64,000 bases of DNA from BACL27 sp964203235 (lineage in GTDB: Bacteria > Actinomycetota > Acidimicrobiia > Acidimicrobiales > Ilumatobacteraceae): positions 310,001-374,000 of the forward strand of contig CAXNLE010000002.1 of assembly GCA_964203235.1 (NCBI GenBank), in the 5' to 3' direction. The position numbers were made by a program, and so were the translations under genes. Positions 53,753 to 62,215 of the stretch are shown here, piece after piece; positions within the stretch are counted from its first letter, which is position 1, and the number at the start of each line of letters is the position of its first letter. Below the pieces are notes generated by a model. It ran no database searches. It worked only from the letters and a program-made list of their open reading frames with translations, and was not told where the DNA came from.

Positions 53753-54763
53753 GTGACAAACTCGCCGATAATTGCAGAAGGTCTTGCCCGTCACTTTGGT
53801 GATGTGCAAGCAGTCAAAGGAATCAACTTAGAAGTTAAAGCCGGAGAGATATTCGGTTTTCTTGGGCCCAACGGTGCCGGCAAAAGCACGGTAGTTCGCA
53901 TGTTGACGACTCTGTTGCGTCCGACATCTGGTACCGCACACGTTGCAGGTTTCGACGTAGTCAAAGACGCCGACAAAGTGAGACGCAGTATCGGAGTTGC
54001 GTTGCAAGATGCAGCGATTGACCCATTGATGACTGGCGCAGAGTTGCTTTCGTTACAGGCGGTTCTTTATGGCATTCCCTCGGCGATGATGAAAAAACGC
54101 GCGGATGAATTACTCGAGCGCGTCGGGCTAACCGCTGCCGCATCACGACGCGTATCTACATACTCAGGTGGTATGCGTCGCCGACTTGATCTTGCGCTTT
54201 CACTGATTCATCAGCCAACTGTTTTGTTTTTGGATGAGCCAACGACTGGTCTAGACCCAATGAGTCGTCTTACGTTGTGGGAAGAAGTTCGTCGTCTGAA
54301 CAAAGAAGGCACGACCGTAATGCTGACAACACAATATTTAGAAGAGGCTGACCAACTTGCAGACAGAATTGCGATCATTGATCACGGCAAAATTGTTCGC
54401 GAAGGAAAACCTGTCGATTTGAAAGCAAGCGTTGGCGCACCAACTTTAATTATCAAAACCAATATTGATCAGGCTGAAAAAGCCAAAACCGTGCTCAGCA
54501 CTTTTGGTGACTTGCGGCCTGGCGCTGAAGGCGCCCTCGGCGTTGGCCTAATTGGTGGTGCATCGCAAGTCACAGACGTTGTGCGCAAACTCGACGAAGC
54601 CGGCGTGCATGTACAACATCTCGAAATCAACGAGCCAAGTCTCGATGACGTTTTTGCCGAGGCCACTGGTTACCGACTTGAAGGCTCAGACAATGCACCA
54701 TCGGCTGGCGATAACGGCGACGAAGAGCCAGCGAAGAAAAAATCACGACGAGGGCGGAAGTGA
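53753..54763 (+). CDS. ABC-2 exporter ATPase, DrrA type
   Basis: A 336-aa ATPase with G-P-N-G-A-G-K-S-T-V Walker A near residue 40, signature Y-S-G-G-M-R-R-R-L-D-L near 139, and F-L-D-E-P-T-T-G-L-D-P near 160. The C-terminus has the DrrA-type DUF4162-like domain, followed by an unusual charged tail rich in Asp/Glu and then K-K-K-S-R-R-G-R-K. It starts with GTG 53753, with TATTAT 6 nt upstream suggesting a leaderless transcript. It drives the two permeases downstream. Confidence 0.9.
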   Translation: MTNSPIIAEGLARHFGDVQAVKGINLEVKAGEIFGFLGPNGAGKSTVVRMLTTLLRPTSGTAHVAGFDVVKDADKVRRSIGVALQDAAIDPLMTGAELLSLQAVLYGIPSAMMKKRADELLERVGLTAAASRRVSTYSGGMRRRLDLALSLIHQPTVLFLDEPTTGLDPMSRLTLWEEVRRLNKEGTTVMLTTQYLEEADQLADRIAIIDHGKIVREGKPVDLKASVGAPTLIIKTNIDQAEKAKTVLSTFGDLRPGAEGALGVGLIGGASQVTDVVRKLDEAGVHVQHLEINEPSLDDVFAEATGYRLEGSDNAPSAGDNGDEEPAKKKSRRGRK

Positions 54764-55539
54764 CAAAAAATTCTATTCGTCAAACTCTTGCACTAGGTAA
54801 GCGCTCAACACTTGAGCTTTTTCGACAACCAGCGGTGGTCGTGCCGAGCATGATCTTTCCGTTGTTTTTTTCATTTCTTGGAAACTCTTCGTTTGGTCGC
54901 ACGACATCACTACCTGGGTTCCCCAAGGTTTCGTCATATCTGCAATTTCAACTAGCAGGAACAATTGTTCAAGGCGTTTTATTCGGCTCAGTAACTGGTG
55001 CAGCAGCATTAGCAACTGATATTGAAAATGGTTTCTTTGACCGACTTCTCGCCTCGCCTACATCTCGCACAGGTATCTTGTTTGGTCGTCTAGCCGGAAG
55101 TGTTTTGTTTGGTGCGTTTTCAACTGCCGTTTTTATTTTTGCGCTGCTTCCATTTGGCGCAGATGTCTCGGCGGGCATTCGTGGAGTCATCACAATGATC
55201 ATCAGCGGCGCTTTAATCTCTCTGGCAGTTGGTGCCTTGATGTCATCTGTTGCTCTTAAAACTGGATCTTCAGAAGCAGTTCAAGGCACCTTCCCACTGT
55301 TATTTATTCTGTTGTTTTTTTCTAGCGCATTCTTCCCGCGCGAAACTATGAGCGGAATTTACAAAACAATCGCTGGTTTAAATCCAATTTCTCATCTTGT
55401 TGAAGGCATTCGCGCACTGTCACTTGACGGCTTCACTGCATCAGCCACGGCGCGCGCAGTGCTTGTGCCGTTGGCTATTGCGATCATCGCGTTATTCATT
55501 GCAAATGCACAACTTAATAAGCGTCTGAGGTCAAATTAA
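54760..55539 (+). CDS. ABC-2 exporter permease, subunit 1
   Basis: A 259-aa membrane protein with six hydrophobic segments and the ABC-2 signatures D-I-E-N-G-F-F-D-R-L-L-A-S-P-T-S-R near residue 88 and L-N-P-I-S-H-L-V-E-G-I-R near 207. The GTG start overlaps the ATPase stop. It forms a heterodimeric channel with the next gene product, typical of daunorubicin-type (DrrB) exporters; the cargo is unknown. Confidence 0.88.
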   Translation: MTKNSIRQTLALGKRSTLELFRQPAVVVPSMIFPLFFSFLGNSSFGRTTSLPGFPKVSSYLQFQLAGTIVQGVLFGSVTGAAALATDIENGFFDRLLASPTSRTGILFGRLAGSVLFGAFSTAVFIFALLPFGADVSAGIRGVITMIISGALISLAVGALMSSVALKTGSSEAVQGTFPLLFILLFFSSAFFPRETMSGIYKTIAGLNPISHLVEGIRALSLDGFTASATARAVLVPLAIAIIALFIANAQLNKRLRSN

Positions 55540-56387
55540 TGAACACTGCAACTGGCACTGCAACAAACGCATCGACTGGCACGATGATTCACCAACAAGA
55601 TCTTCACACGACCACGATGCGCAGTGCCGGACAATTGATAAAACGCAGTTTGATAAATACTCGCCGACTGCCATCAGCATTCATCCCGACTTTGGCGATG
55701 CCGATATTCAATATGGTTTCTTTCTCTGGGACATTTTTTGCATTAACGAAACTTCCGGGGTTCCCAACCGATCGATCTGTTAACTGGTTTATGCCTCTCG
55801 GGTTGGCAATGGGTGCGGCTTTCAGCGGGGTTGGGCTCGGTTTTTCTTTAATCCGCGATTTAGAAAATGGTTTCTACGATCGCTTACGAATGTCGCCAAC
55901 ATCTCGAATTTCGCTAATTGTCGGCCCAGTGCTAGCCACATGGATTCGAGTGACACTGGTTGCAATTTTTGTGTTCATCGTCGGAGGATTATTAGGTGCA
56001 AGGCCAACCGCTGGGCTGCTGAGTTATGTTTGTTCGCTCGTCGCAGCACTCGGCATTTCGACAATTGGCGCGGGTTGGGGTTTAGGTTTGGCATTTAGAT
56101 TTCAAGATATGCGCGGTGCCGCAATCATGCAGATGTCAATTTTTTTGACAATGTTTATGTCGACCGCCCAAGTGCCGTTAAATGTGATGACTGGATGGCT
56201 GCATGCTGTTGCTCGGGTCAATCCAGTAACAAATATTTTTCGCTTGTCACGCTCTGGTTGGGTAAACGAATCTTCGTCTGGCTACATGAGTTGGTCAAAT
56301 GTATATGGCGGGCTTATCGCGATCGCTGTTTTAAGTGTTTTAAGCCTGATATTTGCTGTGAGAAGCCTGCAAAAGATAGATAATTAG
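55539..56387 (+). CDS. ABC-2 exporter permease, subunit 2
   Basis: A 282-aa paralogue of the preceding permease with six hydrophobic segments: L-I-R-D-L-E-N-G-F-Y-D-R-L-R-M-S-P-T-S-R near residue 103 and V-N-P-V-T-N-I-F-R-L-S-R near 227. It is joined by TAATG to the first permease. A cytoplasmic N-terminal extension of about 25 residues, rich in Thr, precedes the fold. Confidence 0.88.
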   Translation: MNTATGTATNASTGTMIHQQDLHTTTMRSAGQLIKRSLINTRRLPSAFIPTLAMPIFNMVSFSGTFFALTKLPGFPTDRSVNWFMPLGLAMGAAFSGVGLGFSLIRDLENGFYDRLRMSPTSRISLIVGPVLATWIRVTLVAIFVFIVGGLLGARPTAGLLSYVCSLVAALGISTIGAGWGLGLAFRFQDMRGAAIMQMSIFLTMFMSTAQVPLNVMTGWLHAVARVNPVTNIFRLSRSGWVNESSSGYMSWSNVYGGLIAIAVLSVLSLIFAVRSLQKIDN

Positions 56388-56510
56388 CTAGTCGAATTGC
56401 TAGCCAAACAGCACGATTTGTAAATTTGTGCCCATCGGGGGCATTATTGAGATAGTCGGCAGTACTTCATAAAATTGAAAAATCTCGCCGAAAAGAACCG
56501 GGGGTTGATG

Positions 56511-56969
56511 ATGAAGGTTTCAGTCACTGTTAATGGCAAAGAACATCACGGCGATGTTGAACCGAGAACTTTGCTCGTCCATTACATTCGCGAGACACTC
56601 GGGCTAACTGGCACGAATGTCGGTTGCGATACTTCAAGTTGTGGTGCTTGCACTATTCATCTGGATGGAGAAGCAGTAAAAAGTTGCACGATGCTCGCGG
56701 TGCAAGCCGACGGAGCAAGCGTGACAACAATTGAAGGCCTTGCAAAAGACGGCGTGATGCATCCGATGCAAACTGCATTCATGGAGAATCACGGTCTGCA
56801 GTGTGGCTACTGCACACCAGGAATGGTGATGGCGGCAATCGGTTTGTTAAACGAAAACCCGAAACCAACCGAAGAAGAAGTTCGCATGGGGCTTGAAGGC
56901 AATCTGTGTCGTTGCACTGGATATCACAACATCGTCAAATCGGTACTCGCTGCTGCGAGTGCAAAGTAG
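56511..56969 (+). CDS. coxS: CoxS-type [2Fe-2S] subunit of molybdenum hydroxylase
   Basis: A 152-aa two-cluster iron-sulfur subunit. The N-terminal plant-ferredoxin cluster is G-C-D-T-S-S-C-G-A-C-T-I-H, with the fourth cysteine in V-K-S-C-T-M-L. The C-terminal cluster is C-G-Y-C-T-P-G-M and C-R-C-T-G-Y. The frame is open from TTG 56475, but CGGGGG sits 6 nt before ATG 56511. It relays electrons from the molybdenum centre to FAD. It is first of a coxS-coxL-coxM operon. Confidence 0.92.
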   Translation: MKVSVTVNGKEHHGDVEPRTLLVHYIRETLGLTGTNVGCDTSSCGACTIHLDGEAVKSCTMLAVQADGASVTTIEGLAKDGVMHPMQTAFMENHGLQCGYCTPGMVMAAIGLLNENPKPTEEEVRMGLEGNLCRCTGYHNIVKSVLAAASAK

Positions 56970-56978
56970 GGGCTCGTC

Positions 56979-59372
56979 ATGACAATCACCGAAAATAAAC
57001 CGACGAACATTATCGGCACACGACTTTTGCGTCGTGAAGATCCACCACTACTAACTGGCGAAGCGAAGTTCACCAACGATTTAAATATTCCTGGTGCATT
57101 ACACCTATCAGTTTTGCGATCACCGTATGCGCACGCAAAAATTAAATCAATCGATGTTTCGGCTGCGCTGAAAATCGCTGGCGTCATTGCCATCTACACA
57201 GGCAAAGATTTGCAATCAGCATGGGCAGCGCCAATGCCGTGCGCGTGGCCAGTGACCACAGACATGAAGAATCCGCCGCACTATCCGTTGGCAAGCGACA
57301 AAGTTAACTATGTCGGCGATGGTGTCGCCGCAATTTTGGCCACGAATGAAACTGCTTCACGAGATGCACTCGACGCAATTGATGTGCAATACGAGCCACT
57401 GAAGGCCGTTGTTGATCTTGAAGACGCACTGAGTGACAAAAATGTCATTCACAAAGATCTCGGCACTAACAAGAGTTACACCTGGCCGCTACTAGTAGAA
57501 GAGACACCTGGCTGCGTTGAAGAAGCGTTCAAGAAAGCAAAATACAAAATCAAAGAGCGATATGTTCAGCAGCGACTGATCCCAATGGCGATGGAGCCGC
57601 GTGCAATTGCAGCGGTGCCACAACCATTTGGTGGTGACATCACGCTCTATTCGTCGACACAGATTCCGCACATTTTGAAAGTGATGTCGGCGCTGACACT
57701 CGGCATACCCGAACAACAAGTTCGCGTCGTTGCGCCAAGCGTCGGCGGTGGTTTCGGTTCAAAACTCGATGTTTATGCAGAAGAACTCTTGTGCATGGCG
57801 CTTGCCCGCAAACACAACACACCAGTGCGTTGGGTTGAAGAGCGTACCGAAAATACGCAGGCAACGATTCAAGGTCGCGGACAAATTCAACATGTCGAAT
57901 TGGCCGCCGACGAAAATGGCAAGATCACCGCGGTTCGTGTGCGAATCATCGGCGATATGGGTGCGTATTTGCAACTCGTCACACCAGGCGTGCCGATTCT
58001 TGGGGCGTTTTTATATGCAGGCGTCTATGACATTCCGAAGGCATACGACTTTAGTTGCACATCGGTATTTACAAACTTGACCCCGACGGATGCATATCGT
58101 GGTGCTGGTCGACCTGAGGCGACATATGCAATCGAAATGGGGATTGAAGCACTGGCTCGTGAAATGAAAATTGACTCGTTCGAATTACGCAAGCGCAACT
58201 ACATCAAAAAAGAGCAGTTTCCATATATGGCTTTCAGTGGCCTGACATACGACTCGGGTGATCACCTGCTGGCAGCCGAAAAAGCCGCCAAGATGACCGA
58301 CCTGGCTGGTGTTCGTGCGCAACAGAAAAAACAAAATGTGCCTGGCGCGACGAAACTGCTCGGCGTCGGCATGAGCTCATATTTTGAAATGTGCGGTCTC
58401 GCGCCGTCGCGTGTCTTGGCTTCGCTTAACTACAGCGCGGGTGGCTGGGAAGCCGCAACCGTACGCGTGTTGCCGACGAACAAAGTTCAAGTCATCACCG
58501 GCACTTCACCACACGGTCAAGGACACGAGACTTCTTGGGCGATGATTGCTGCCGAGAAACTTGGCGTGGCACCCGAAGATGTTGATGTCTTGCACAGCGA
58601 CACGGCGATTTCTGCTCTGGGTCTTGACACTTACGGCTCGCGAAGTTTGCCTGTGGGTGGTGTAGCGATTGCACTCGCCTGCGACAAGGTGATCGAAAAA
58701 GCGAAATTGATTGCAGCCCACCAACTTGAATGTGCTGCAGAAGATTTGCAATTCGTGAATGGTACTTTCAGCGTCAAGGGCTCACCAGATCGTGCATTAC
58801 CGCTTGCCGCAATTGCGTTCGGTGCGTTCACCGCACACAACTTGCCTGACGGTTGCGAACCAAACCTTGAAGCGCAAGTTTCATATGACCCGCCAAACTT
58901 CTCGTGGCCATTTGGCACGCACATGTGCGTAGTCGAAGTCGACACAGAGACAGGTGCGGTGAAAATCTTGAAATATATTGCGGTAGATGACTGCGGAAAT
59001 CAAATCAATCCGCTGATTGTCGAAGGTCAAGTACACGGTGGCGTCGTGCAAGGCATCGCCCAGGCATTGTTCGAAGAGGCCGTTTACGACAGCGATGGCA
59101 ACTTGAAGTCGTCGAACCTCGCCGAATATCTCGTGCCTGCTGCATGTGATGTGCCGTCGATCACGACTGCTCACACGATCACGCCATCACCAACAAATCA
59201 ACTTGGCGTCAAGGGCATTGGCGAGGCGGGCACGATCGGCGCAGCACCAACCGTGATGACCGCGATAATTGATGCGCTATCAAGTCTTGGTATCACAACA
59301 ATGGCGATGCCGGCGTCACCACAAACAGTATGGAAAACAATTAACGAAGCAACTCGTGGAGGTAAGAAATGA
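56979..59372 (+). CDS. CoxL-like molybdenum hydroxylase large subunit
   Basis: A 797-aa catalytic subunit with molybdopterin-cytosine-dinucleotide fold. The N-terminus is G-T-R-L-L-R-R-E-D-P-P-L-L-T-G. The active-site loop reads D-A-Y-R-G-A-G-R-P-E near 367, i.e. the form II motif rather than the A-Y-x-C-S-F-R of proven CO dehydrogenases. G-G-G-F-G-S-K near 255, T-G-T-S-P-H-G-Q-G-H near 507 and G-V-K-G-I-G-E-A-G near 745 complete the set. It overlaps coxM by 4 nt. It oxidises some aldehyde, heterocycle or possibly CO; sequence alone does not decide. Confidence 0.93.
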   Translation: MTITENKPTNIIGTRLLRREDPPLLTGEAKFTNDLNIPGALHLSVLRSPYAHAKIKSIDVSAALKIAGVIAIYTGKDLQSAWAAPMPCAWPVTTDMKNPPHYPLASDKVNYVGDGVAAILATNETASRDALDAIDVQYEPLKAVVDLEDALSDKNVIHKDLGTNKSYTWPLLVEETPGCVEEAFKKAKYKIKERYVQQRLIPMAMEPRAIAAVPQPFGGDITLYSSTQIPHILKVMSALTLGIPEQQVRVVAPSVGGGFGSKLDVYAEELLCMALARKHNTPVRWVEERTENTQATIQGRGQIQHVELAADENGKITAVRVRIIGDMGAYLQLVTPGVPILGAFLYAGVYDIPKAYDFSCTSVFTNLTPTDAYRGAGRPEATYAIEMGIEALAREMKIDSFELRKRNYIKKEQFPYMAFSGLTYDSGDHLLAAEKAAKMTDLAGVRAQQKKQNVPGATKLLGVGMSSYFEMCGLAPSRVLASLNYSAGGWEAATVRVLPTNKVQVITGTSPHGQGHETSWAMIAAEKLGVAPEDVDVLHSDTAISALGLDTYGSRSLPVGGVAIALACDKVIEKAKLIAAHQLECAAEDLQFVNGTFSVKGSPDRALPLAAIAFGAFTAHNLPDGCEPNLEAQVSYDPPNFSWPFGTHMCVVEVDTETGAVKILKYIAVDDCGNQINPLIVEGQVHGGVVQGIAQALFEEAVYDSDGNLKSSNLAEYLVPAACDVPSITTAHTITPSPTNQLGVKGIGEAGTIGAAPTVMTAIIDALSSLGITTMAMPASPQTVWKTINEATRGGKK

Positions 59373-60193
59373 TTCCTGCAGCATTTGATTACAAGCGGGC
59401 ATCATCTGCCGCCGAAGCAATTTCGCTGGTCAGCCAATACGGCAGTGACGCCAAGTTTCTTGCCGGTGGTCACAGTTTGTTGCCGCTAATGAAACTTCGT
59501 CTTGCACAACCGGCGATGTTGATTGACATTGGTCGTGTCAAAGATCTTTCGTACATCAAAGATGCGGGCAACCACATCGCCATTGGTGCGCTAACGCGAC
59601 ACATGGATGTTGAAACATCAAAAATATTACTCGAGCACGCGCCGTTGCTTAGCCATGCGGCTGGCCATGTCGGCGATGCACAAGTACGTCATCGTGGCAC
59701 GATCGGTGGTTCAATCGCTCATGCAGACCCTGCAAGCGATCTGCCAGCAACAACTCTCGCGCTCGGCGCAACATATGTTGTGCAAGGACCAAATGGTCAG
59801 CGCGAAATCGCCGCAGCGAACTTTTATAAAGGCTTTCTTGAAAGTGACTTGGCAGCCGATGAAATGCTGATCGAAATTCGCGTGCCGAAAATGCAAGGTG
59901 CTGGTTGGAGTTTTCAAAAGTTCAATCGCCGAGCCCAAGACTGGGCAATCGTTGGTGTTGCAGCCTGGCGTCGCAAAGATGAGGCTGGGGTTGCGCTCGT
60001 GAACATGGGTTCAACACCAATTCTTGCGACGAGTGTTGCCAATGCAATTGCCAAAGGTGCTTCAATTAATGATGCTGCAGCAATGGCATCTAACGAGGCT
60101 GAGCCACAGAGCGATCTCAACGCATCAACTGAATATCGCAAGCACTTGGCATCGGTTCTCGTTCGCCGCGCACTCGAGGCTGCTTCAAAATAA
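59369..60193 (+). CDS. coxM: CoxM-type FAD-binding subunit
   Basis: A 274-aa flavoprotein subunit with the two FAD motifs L-A-G-G-H-S-L-L-P near residue 31 and the second, T-I-G-G-S-I-A-H-A-D, near 111. F-D-Y-K-R-A-S-S-A-A-E-A is the usual N-terminus. It transfers electrons from CoxS to an acceptor. It is last of the coxSLM triad. Confidence 0.93.
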   Translation: MIPAAFDYKRASSAAEAISLVSQYGSDAKFLAGGHSLLPLMKLRLAQPAMLIDIGRVKDLSYIKDAGNHIAIGALTRHMDVETSKILLEHAPLLSHAAGHVGDAQVRHRGTIGGSIAHADPASDLPATTLALGATYVVQGPNGQREIAAANFYKGFLESDLAADEMLIEIRVPKMQGAGWSFQKFNRRAQDWAIVGVAAWRRKDEAGVALVNMGSTPILATSVANAIAKGASINDAAAMASNEAEPQSDLNASTEYRKHLASVLVRRALEAASK

Positions 60194-60198
60194 TAGAT

Positions 60199-61107
60199 AT
60201 TCGTCTATCTCGTTTTAGACCAGCACTAGTTTTTGTCTACTTAGTTATCTTTGGGTGGTCGGCTAAACATTTTGGGCTACCAGTTGACCGCATTGCGGTC
60301 GTGTCGTGGTTGTTTGGCGCACTCGTGTGTGGCAACTTCGGCAAACCGTTGCGTGAACAACGCGCAATGGTTCGCGACTGGGCGATTTTGGTCGCTCTAC
60401 TTTTTGTCTACGAATACAGCAGGGGCATCGCTGACCAACTAGGCACGCGAGTTCATATGACAGCGATTCGCGACATCGATCGCTTTTTGTTTTTCGGTAA
60501 CGACCCAAATGTCTGGGTACAAAATCACTTCAATGTCTCACGCAAAGTTTCATGGTATGAATTTCCACTCGCGGTCGTCTACATGACTCACTTTGTATTT
60601 CCAGTTGCGATAGCGGTGATCTTGTGGCTTCGCAATCGCCACCAATGGGATCGATACATGCGCAGATTCGCGCTGTTACTTGGTTCAGGTGTAGCAACCT
60701 ATATTTTGTTTCCGGTCGCACCACCGTGGATGGCTGCGCGTGACGGATACATCGCCCATATCGCTCGAATTACTGCTCGCGGATGGCGCAGTATGGGGCT
60801 TTCAACTGTGTCAAAAGTTTTTGATCGCGGCAAAGAAATCACGAACCCAGTGGCCGCGTTGCCGTCCTTGCATGCTGCATTCTCTCTATTAGTAGTCGTA
60901 TTCTTCTTTAAGTGGATTTCAACACCGTGGCGAGTTGTTTCGTTAGCGCTGCCTGCGTCAATGGCATTCGCGCTCGTTTATTTTGGTGAGCATTACGTAA
61001 CTGATATTTTGCTGGGCTGGCTCTATGTCGGCGCTGCAAGTTATGTTGCAACTCGCTACGAGCAACGGAAACTCGTCGCGACCGAAGTTTCAGTAACTAG
61101 TTACTAG
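60199..61107 (+). CDS. PAP2-family membrane phosphatase, probable non-canonical start
   Basis: A six-helix membrane protein of the PAP2_3 (inositolphosphotransferase-like) type. It has the C2-like segment A-L-P-S-L-H-A-A-F with the catalytic histidine, and the C3-like G-E-H-Y-V-T-D-I-L-L-G-W with its histidine and aspartate. The first usual start is GTG 60301, giving 268 aa. However, the frame is open back to 60133 and encodes R-L-S-R-F-R-P-A-L-V-F-V-Y-L-V-I-F-G-W upstream, a transmembrane helix. There is no ATG, GTG or TTG there; ATT 60199, 6 nt after the coxM stop, is a candidate. The likely role is phospholipid or polyprenyl-phosphate head-group chemistry. Confidence 0.8.
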   Translation: MRLSRFRPALVFVYLVIFGWSAKHFGLPVDRIAVVSWLFGALVCGNFGKPLREQRAMVRDWAILVALLFVYEYSRGIADQLGTRVHMTAIRDIDRFLFFGNDPNVWVQNHFNVSRKVSWYEFPLAVVYMTHFVFPVAIAVILWLRNRHQWDRYMRRFALLLGSGVATYILFPVAPPWMAARDGYIAHIARITARGWRSMGLSTVSKVFDRGKEITNPVAALPSLHAAFSLLVVVFFFKWISTPWRVVSLALPASMAFALVYFGEHYVTDILLGWLYVGAASYVATRYEQRKLVATEVSVTSY

Positions 61108-61400
61108 TAACTAATTTGTGACGCAGCGCGGCTGGCAATATATGGCTTAAAGTACTTTGCGCGAATCTCGTTATGCAATGGGTCTTCGTCGTAGGCACGC
61201 CAACCTGCAACATCGTCAAAAGTTGCAACGATCAAATAGTTAGCGTTAGTCGGGGCCGAAACACCTAAATCGGGGCCACAGCGATAATCAACTACTGACG
61301 GTATTTTTGAGGCCATATCTTTTAGAACTTTTGTAACAACCTCAGCATAATTTTCCGGCACTTGATCGTTCCAGGTGATTGCTACGACATGTTGCAACAT
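61104..61400 (-). CDS. Dabb (stress-responsive A/B barrel) protein
   Basis: A 98-aa dimeric alpha-beta barrel: M-L-Q-H-V-V-A-I-T-W near the start, V-D-Y-R-C-G-P-D-L-G-V-S near residue 37, and Y-L-I-V-A-T-F-D-D-V-A-G-W-R-A-Y-D-E-D-P-L-H near 55. These match the Dabb family, which includes stress proteins and polyketide cyclase-like enzymes. It is transcribed after the SDR gene, overlapping it by 1 nt, and converges on the PAP2 gene with a 4-nt overlap. Confidence 0.88.
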   Translation of the reverse strand: MLQHVVAITWNDQVPENYAEVVTKVLKDMASKIPSVVDYRCGPDLGVSAPTNANYLIVATFDDVAGWRAYDEDPLHNEIRAKYFKPYIASRAASQISY

Positions 61401-62146
61401 CAGATCAAACCCGAATACTGACCACCGTCAACTTGAAGGTTCACACCAGTAACAAACTTCGCCGACTCGCTGCACAAAAATGCAACAACATCACCAAAAT
61501 CTTTAGGGTCACCGACAACCCCAGCAGGAATATCTAACGCCTTAGCGTCTGGTACTGCGCCATATAACTGTGTGATTCGGTCTGTGGCGTGAGTCCCTGG
61601 TTGCACAGTATTTATTGTTACACAGTCACCAGCAACTTCGCGGGCAACAGTTTTCAAAAAGCCCGTCAGTCCAGCGCGCATCGTATTTGACAGTATCAAA
61701 TTAGCGATTGGCTGGCGCACGGCGATAGAAGTTATAGCCACAACTCTGCCCCACTTGCGCGATTGCATTTCAGGCACAACAAGTTTTGTCATCGCAATCA
61801 TCGACATCAAACCATTTTGAACTGCAGTTTCATAACTCTCGACACTCGTACTTGCGAAGTTTCCTGCTGGTGGTCCGCCACCGTTTAAAACGACAATGTC
61901 AAGATGGCCGAGCGCAGCAGTTGCGTTGCGAATAAATATTTCGCCACCAGCGACACTTGAAACATCACCAACAATGCCGATGCACGAGTTACCAATTTTT
62001 GTAGCGGCATCAGCCACACGCTTGGCATCACGACCACAAATAGCAACTCGCACCCCGTCATTTGCAAGCGCCTGAGCAGTTGCGAAACCAAGACCAGCCG
62101 AGCCACCAGCCACTGCAGCCGTACGTCCGCTAATTGCAAGATCCAT
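61400..62146 (-). CDS. SDR-family oxidoreductase with atypical active site
   Basis: A 248-aa Rossmann-fold protein with the cofactor loop G-G-S-A-G-L-G-F-A near residue 14, N-G-G-G-P-P near 88 and the C-terminal V-N-L-Q-V-D-G-G-Q-Y. The catalytic serine is present (I-T-S-I-A), but the Tyr-x-x-x-Lys pair is replaced by Ser-x-x-x-Arg (L-S-N-T-M-R-A). Members of this FabG-like branch with S-N-x-x-R exist, and their activity is uncertain. It is paired with the Dabb gene. Confidence 0.88.
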   Translation of the reverse strand: MDLAISGRTAAVAGGSAGLGFATAQALANDGVRVAICGRDAKRVADAATKIGNSCIGIVGDVSSVAGGEIFIRNATAALGHLDIVVLNGGGPPAGNFASTSVESYETAVQNGLMSMIAMTKLVVPEMQSRKWGRVVAITSIAVRQPIANLILSNTMRAGLTGFLKTVAREVAGDCVTINTVQPGTHATDRITQLYGAVPDAKALDIPAGVVGDPKDFGDVVAFLCSESAKFVTGVNLQVDGGQYSGLI

Positions 62147-62215
62147 GAGTGATCAGATTAGCGCACCAGCTATTGGCTATCTCATAGACTGGGCGACGTT
62201 AGGTGGTGAGACCAA

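Noticed and set aside
56979..59372. Form I (true) carbon monoxide dehydrogenase
   Set aside because: The active-site loop reads AYRGAGR, not AYxCSFR, so CO oxidation cannot be claimed.
61091..61113. Palindromic ACTAGT-rich stretch at the PAP2/Dabb junction
   Set aside because: It overlaps both gene ends, lacks a T-run and is too AT-rich to be called a terminator.
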